Positions 4,433 through 6,464 of a stretch of 6,464 bases of DNA are shown piece by piece. Both the position numbers and the translations under genes were made by a program. Numbering within the stretch: position 1 is the stretch's first letter; every line of letters begins with the position of its first letter. The notes beneath the pieces were generated by a model. The model saw nothing but the letters and a program-made list of their open reading frames with translations. It made no database searches and was not told where the DNA came from. The stretch comes from Paracoccaceae bacterium. GTDB lineage: Bacteria; Pseudomonadota; Alphaproteobacteria; Rhodobacterales; Rhodobacteraceae. Location: the NCBI GenBank assembly GCA_026982255.1, contig JALSHL010000018.1, forward strand, positions 1-6,464, in the 5' to 3' direction.

Positions 4433-5917
4433 ATGAACCAGTTTCTCGCCAAGCGCCTCGCCAATCTCGAAGCCCACCTGAAAGCGGAAAACCCCGCCCT
4501 GCTGGAGGTTTTGCCGACCTACTACAAGCTTGACAGGATGCTTTACAAACTGGGGCTTCTGGATCGGGAAACCTCGCTGGCCTCGCGTATTTCCTGGTGG
4601 CCACTGATTTCGGTTCTGGGGACGTTTTCCTCGGGCAAGTCCACATTTATCAACAACTACGTCGGCGAGAAAATCCAGAGCACCGGCAATCAGGCGGTGG
4701 ACGACAAGTTTACCGTGATCTGCTATGGCGCGTCGGGCAACCAGACCCTGCCGGGCACCGCGCTCGATGCCGATCCGCGCTTCCCGTTTTTCCGCATGTC
4801 GCGCGAGATCGAGAAGGTGGCCGAGGGCGAGGGCAAGCGGATCGAGAGCTACCTGCAACTGCGCACCACCGGCCAGCCGAAGGTCAAGGGCAGGATCATC
4901 ATCGACTCGCCCGGTTTTGATGCGGACGACCAGCGCCGCTCGACCCTGCGGATCACCGATCACATTATCGACCTGTCCGATCTGGTGCTGGTGTTTTTCG
5001 ACGCCCGCCACCCCGAGCCGGGCGCCATGCAGGACACGCTGGAACATCTGGTGGCGCGCACGGTCTCGCGCACGGACGCGACCAAGTTTTTCTATATCCT
5101 GAATCAGATGGATACCGCCGCGAAAGAGGACAACCCCGAGGAGGTCGTCGGCGCGTGGCAACGGGCCATGGCGCAGGCCGGCCTGTCGGCCGGACGCTTC
5201 TTTACCATTTACAACGAGGCCGCCGCCGTCCCGATAGAGGACGAGGCCTTGCGCGAGCGGTTCCGCACCAAGCGTGATACCGACCTTGCCGCGATCACCG
5301 AACGCATGGACGGGGTCGAGGTGCAGCGCAATTACCGAATTGTCAGCCTGCTGGAAACGGTGGCGAACGAATTGGAGCACGATATTCTGCCGAAACTGCG
5401 CGATGCCAAGGCGCGCTGGCGGCGTGGCGTGCTGATCGGGGATGGCGCCGCGCTCGCGGGCTTGCTGGCGGTTTCAATCGGGCTGGTGGTCTATTTCAAA
5501 TGGCTGCCGTCGGGCGAGGTTTTCAGTTTTGACTGGCTCAAGGCCAATCTGGTGAATGTTATCGCCTCGCTGGTCGCGATTGCCATTCTGGCCGGCAGCT
5601 TCCACTATTGGGTGCGTGGCGTGGTGGCGAAACGTATCGCGGCGGGCCTGTCGGAAACCTACGGGCAGATGGAACTGGACCTGCGCGGGGCTTTCTTCAA
5701 GAGTGCAGGGGCCTTGCGCTCTATTTTCCGGGCGGAACCGGCTGGTTGGGGCAAGGGGGCGGCGAAACGTATGCGCATGATCCGCGAAACCGTGGCGGTG
5801 CATATCCAGAACCTCAACGACAAATATGCCGACCCCTCGGGCAAGTCGGCGGTTGTGGAAGATGCTGTTGAAATAGCGGAACCCGCACCGGAAACAGACG
5901 AAAACGCGCAGACATAA
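4433..5917 (+). CDS. EHD-like dynamin-superfamily GTPase with a transmembrane hairpin
   Basis: This is a 494-residue protein. GTPase motifs are complete: G1 GTFSSGKST (63-71), the G2 Thr94 in DDKFTVICYG, G3 DSPG (158-161) and G4 NQMD (224-227). The stretch after G2, LPGTALDADPRFPF (106-119), matches the PGNAL-DPRRPF signature of eukaryotic EHD ATPases/GTPases, and the helix before G1 (PTYYKLDRMLYKLGLL) also sits where the EHD N-terminal helix does. EHD proteins oligomerise on membranes and bend them. Here there is no EH domain. Instead two hydrophobic helices (~333-355 and ~371-393) form a membrane hairpin, followed by a helical region rich in basic residues and an acidic Glu/Ala tail. GGAG at 4424-4427 with a 5-nt spacer supports the start. 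Membrane remodelling or fission is the family role; the substrate membrane is unknown. It is 22 nt upstream of the M41-like gene. Confidence 0.92.
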   Translation: MNQFLAKRLANLEAHLKAENPALLEVLPTYYKLDRMLYKLGLLDRETSLASRISWWPLISVLGTFSSGKSTFINNYVGEKIQSTGNQAVDDKFTVICYGASGNQTLPGTALDADPRFPFFRMSREIEKVAEGEGKRIESYLQLRTTGQPKVKGRIIIDSPGFDADDQRRSTLRITDHIIDLSDLVLVFFDARHPEPGAMQDTLEHLVARTVSRTDATKFFYILNQMDTAAKEDNPEEVVGAWQRAMAQAGLSAGRFFTIYNEAAAVPIEDEALRERFRTKRDTDLAAITERMDGVEVQRNYRIVSLLETVANELEHDILPKLRDAKARWRRGVLIGDGAALAGLLAVSIGLVVYFKWLPSGEVFSFDWLKANLVNVIASLVAIAILAGSFHYWVRGVVAKRIAAGLSETYGQMELDLRGAFFKSAGALRSIFRAEPAGWGKGAAKRMRMIRETVAVHIQNLNDKYADPSGKSAVVEDAVEIAEPAPETDENAQT

Positions 5918-5939
5918 GCGTCGGAAAAAGGATACAGGA

Positions 5940-6464
5940 ATGACCACCAACACCGTTTGCACCCCGCCCGGGGGCCGCTGCGCCGAGCAGGAGTATCGCC
6001 TGTCGGTCTATGAGGCCGGCCATGCGCTGGCCGCACGGGCGCTGAAGCTGCGGATCCTGTCCGTACGCATCCTGCCGCGCCCGCCGGTTCTGGTCAGCGA
6101 CAAGACCTTCGAGGGTAACAACTGGGAGTCTTTTATTCGCACGCTTGAAACCCGCGTTATCGAGTTGTTCAGCGGCCAGATTGCCGAGGAAATCGTGTGC
6201 AAGGCCAGCAATTGTTGTAGCGGGGACGTGACCCGTATTGACGAACTTACCCGCCTGATCGCCGGCCTGAATGACGAGGACGAGGTGGAAACCGTCTGGT
6301 TCGGGCTGGAGGAAATCGCCGAGGAGATTTTCGCCGACCCGAAATTCCGGGCCGCGATCGAACCGGTTGCGGAATTTCTGTATGAGCGTTTCACCAATGG
6401 CGAAGAAGAGATTGACGGCCGTGAACTGGATGCGGAGCTTGACAAATACGTGCCGCCGCTGCCG
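5940..6464 (+). CDS. Stand-alone FtsH-peptidase-like (M41) protein with altered HExxH (3' end outside window)
   Basis: The frame opens at ATG 5940 and is still open at the last base, giving 175 visible residues. AAGGA at 5928-5932 gives a 7-nt spacer. SVYEAGHALAARAL (22-35) aligns with the HEAGHA zinc-protease helix of FtsH, but the first His is Tyr24, while Glu25 and His28 are kept. LFSGQIAEEIV (76-86) aligns with the GGRAAEEIVFG motif, and SGDVTRIDELTRLI (from 94) aligns with the region carrying the third zinc ligand Asp (Asp96 here). No AAA domain precedes it, so this is the peptidase fold alone. Loss of one zinc ligand suggests an inactive or regulatory version. Cys7, Cys14, Cys87, Cys92 and Cys93 are numerous for such a short protein. 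It follows the EHD-like gene by 22 nt, implying a shared operon. Whether a further domain follows is not visible. Confidence 0.8.
   Translation, partial: MTTNTVCTPPGGRCAEQEYRLSVYEAGHALAARALKLRILSVRILPRPPVLVSDKTFEGNNWESFIRTLETRVIELFSGQIAEEIVCKASNCCSGDVTRIDELTRLIAGLNDEDEVETVWFGLEEIAEEIFADPKFRAAIEPVAEFLYERFTNGEEEIDGRELDAELDKYVPPLP

Noticed and set aside
3746..5380. Long - strand open frame of 544 codons opposite the TPR and GTPase genes
   Set aside because: It is a shadow of GC-rich coding DNA. The + strand frames carry complete GTPase and TPR motifs, while the - strand translation is Arg/Gly/His-rich with no recognisable domain.

Overview
The window is GC-rich, densely packed and coded entirely on the + strand. 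It looks like chromosomal DNA of a Gram-negative bacterium, most likely a proteobacterium: there are Sec-type signal peptides, a periplasmic LolA/DUF4412-like protein, a short ParA-type ATPase and purine-rich Shine-Dalgarno sites 5-8 nt before the starts. The species cannot be named from the sequence. No rRNA, tRNA, CRISPR array, transposase or attachment site was seen.

Layout. (1) Nt 2-298: the Lys/Pro/Ala-rich C-terminal end of a gene that begins before the window. (2) Nt 310-2252: three consecutive genes for exported low-complexity proteins rich in Gly, Tyr, Pro and Trp. The third (1656-2252) carries three 12-residue Trp/Gly/Asn repeats followed by Gly-Tyr repeats and resembles the sulfur globule envelope proteins of sulfur-oxidising bacteria. 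It has its own 113-nt leader with two stem-loops and the strongest ribosome-binding site in the window, and it is followed by a GC-rich hairpin. (3) Nt 2325-3107: a periplasmic protein with a LolA/DUF4412-like look. (4) Nt 3126-6464 and beyond: a tight run of four genes with gaps of 21-32 nt. They encode an orphan ParA/McdA-type ATPase, a membrane-anchored TPR protein, a dynamin-superfamily GTPase whose motifs match eukaryotic EHD proteins and which has a transmembrane hairpin, and a stand-alone FtsH-peptidase-like (M41) protein whose HExxH motif reads YEAGH. The last gene runs off the end of the window.

How they may fit together (inference). Low-complexity exported structural proteins next to a cargo-positioning ATPase, a membrane-remodelling GTPase, a membrane-tethered TPR adaptor and a degraded protease suggest one locus that builds, shapes and places an inclusion or membrane invagination. 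Sulfur globules are the leading candidate, because their envelope proteins are known to be exported, small, repetitive and rich in Gly and Tyr. The set EHD-like GTPase + ParA + TPR + M41-like protein beside globule-like proteins is the possible undescribed system here. What the sequence proves is only the gene content and order.
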